Part shown: in pieces, positions 63,859 through 64,000 of the stretch | How the letters are laid out: every line of letters begins with the position of its first letter | Position numbering within the stretch: the stretch's first letter is position 1 | Assembly: GCF_900119365.1 (NCBI RefSeq) | Contig: NZ_FPJO01000002.1 | Span: 496,001-560,000, forward strand | Direction of reading: 5' to 3' | Source: Streptomyces atratus | GTDB lineage: Bacteria > Actinomycetota > Actinomycetes > Streptomycetales > Streptomycetaceae | Length of the DNA: 64,000 nt | Program-made: the position numbers and the translations under genes | The notes under the pieces: generated by a model | What the model was told of the DNA's origin: nothing | Seen by the model: the letters and a program-made list of their open reading frames with translations, nothing else | Databases searched by the model: none

Positions 63859-64000
63859 TCAGTCCTTTACCGCTCCGCCGAGTCCCGAGACCAGGCGGCG
63901 CTGTACGAGTACGAAGAAGACCAGCACGGGAATGGTCATCACCGTCGAGGCTGCCATGATTCCTCCCCAGTCGTTCTCATCGGGTTTGAAGAAGACCAGC
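63859..64000 (-). CDS. Carbohydrate ABC transporter permease, C-terminal end (gene continues past the window)
   Basis: The last 46 residues are visible: FFKPDENDWGGIMAASTVMTIPVLVFFVLVQRRLVSGLGGAVKD, a MalG/CUT1-type permease end (WGGIMAAS, RRLVSGLGGAVK). It sits directly upstream of the hexosaminidase, so it probably imports the sugar that the enzyme cuts, such as chitobiose. Confidence 0.9.
   Translation of the reverse strand, partial: LVFFKPDENDWGGIMAASTVMTIPVLVFFVLVQRRLVSGLGGAVKD

Overview
This window is chromosomal DNA from an actinomycete, almost certainly Streptomyces. The coding is very GC-rich with strong third-position G/C bias, many GTG starts and strong GGAGG-type ribosome binding sites. 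It carries an SsgA-family sporulation protein (SsgG), a DasR-type dre site beside N-acetylglucosamine PTS genes, DUF397/HTH and RDD-family proteins, and a mycosin. From memory (not checked here), 1-29 kb and 56-64 kb follow the S. coelicolor order around SCO2897-SCO2945. Accessory blocks are inserted into this backbone.

Layout. 1-5.2 kb: end of a penicillin-binding protein gene, a SugE-like transporter, a GroES-like protein, a DUF3618 protein and Bcp peroxiredoxin, then two tandem HNH-endonuclease paralogues ending at tRNA-Leu(UAG). 5.2-9.8 kb: rdgB, a lipoprotein and rph on the minus strand; nagF and nagE2 diverge around a dre site, with a scar of a second EIIC gene behind nagE2; then an MBL-fold hydrolase. 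9.9-14.1 kb: a membrane-anchored PemK-like protein and a cysteine block (JAMM protease, Cys-containing leader ORF, cysO, cysM) behind an amino-acid permease. 14.4-18.1 kb: DUF2017 protein, clpS, pncB and pncA, the last two separated by a MITE-like element. 18.2-29 kb: a secreted M6 metalloprotease, two RDD membrane proteins, ssgG, a GlcD-type oxidase, a TPR protein, hppD and a divergent Lrp regulator.

29.3-45 kb: a complete osmoprotectant ABC transporter (permease, ATPase, permease, binding lipoprotein), an ArsR-like regulator with a palindromic operator and apparently leaderless mRNA, a Lon-like protease without PDZ domain, an IclR regulator, two paralogous secreted immunoglobulin-like-repeat proteins with a divergent small secreted protein, a DEAD/DEAH helicase, a Doc-type toxin-antitoxin pair and an MFS exporter.

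45.2-56.6 kb, starting at tRNA-Cys(GCA), is the most unusual part: an island of type VII secretion-associated genes (WXG100-like small proteins, a large effector-like protein, a PPE-like WxG protein, mycosin, two lipoproteins), an HTH/DUF397 pair and the decayed remnant of a DUF1023 hydrolase. No EccC-type ATPase or other ESX core gene is present in the window. 56.7-64 kb: a three-subunit xanthine dehydrogenase-type operon whose 2Fe-2S subunit has a roughly 430-residue low-complexity extension, a GH20 beta-N-acetylhexosaminidase and the end of a sugar ABC permease gene.

Main novelty candidates are the Cys-containing, apparently leaderless leader ORF before cysO-cysM (with CysO ending in GGMN rather than GG), the T7SS-like island with its decaying hydrolase, the repeat-rich extension of the xanthine dehydrogenase Fe-S subunit, the modular tandem HNH proteins, and the relic of a tandem nagE gene.
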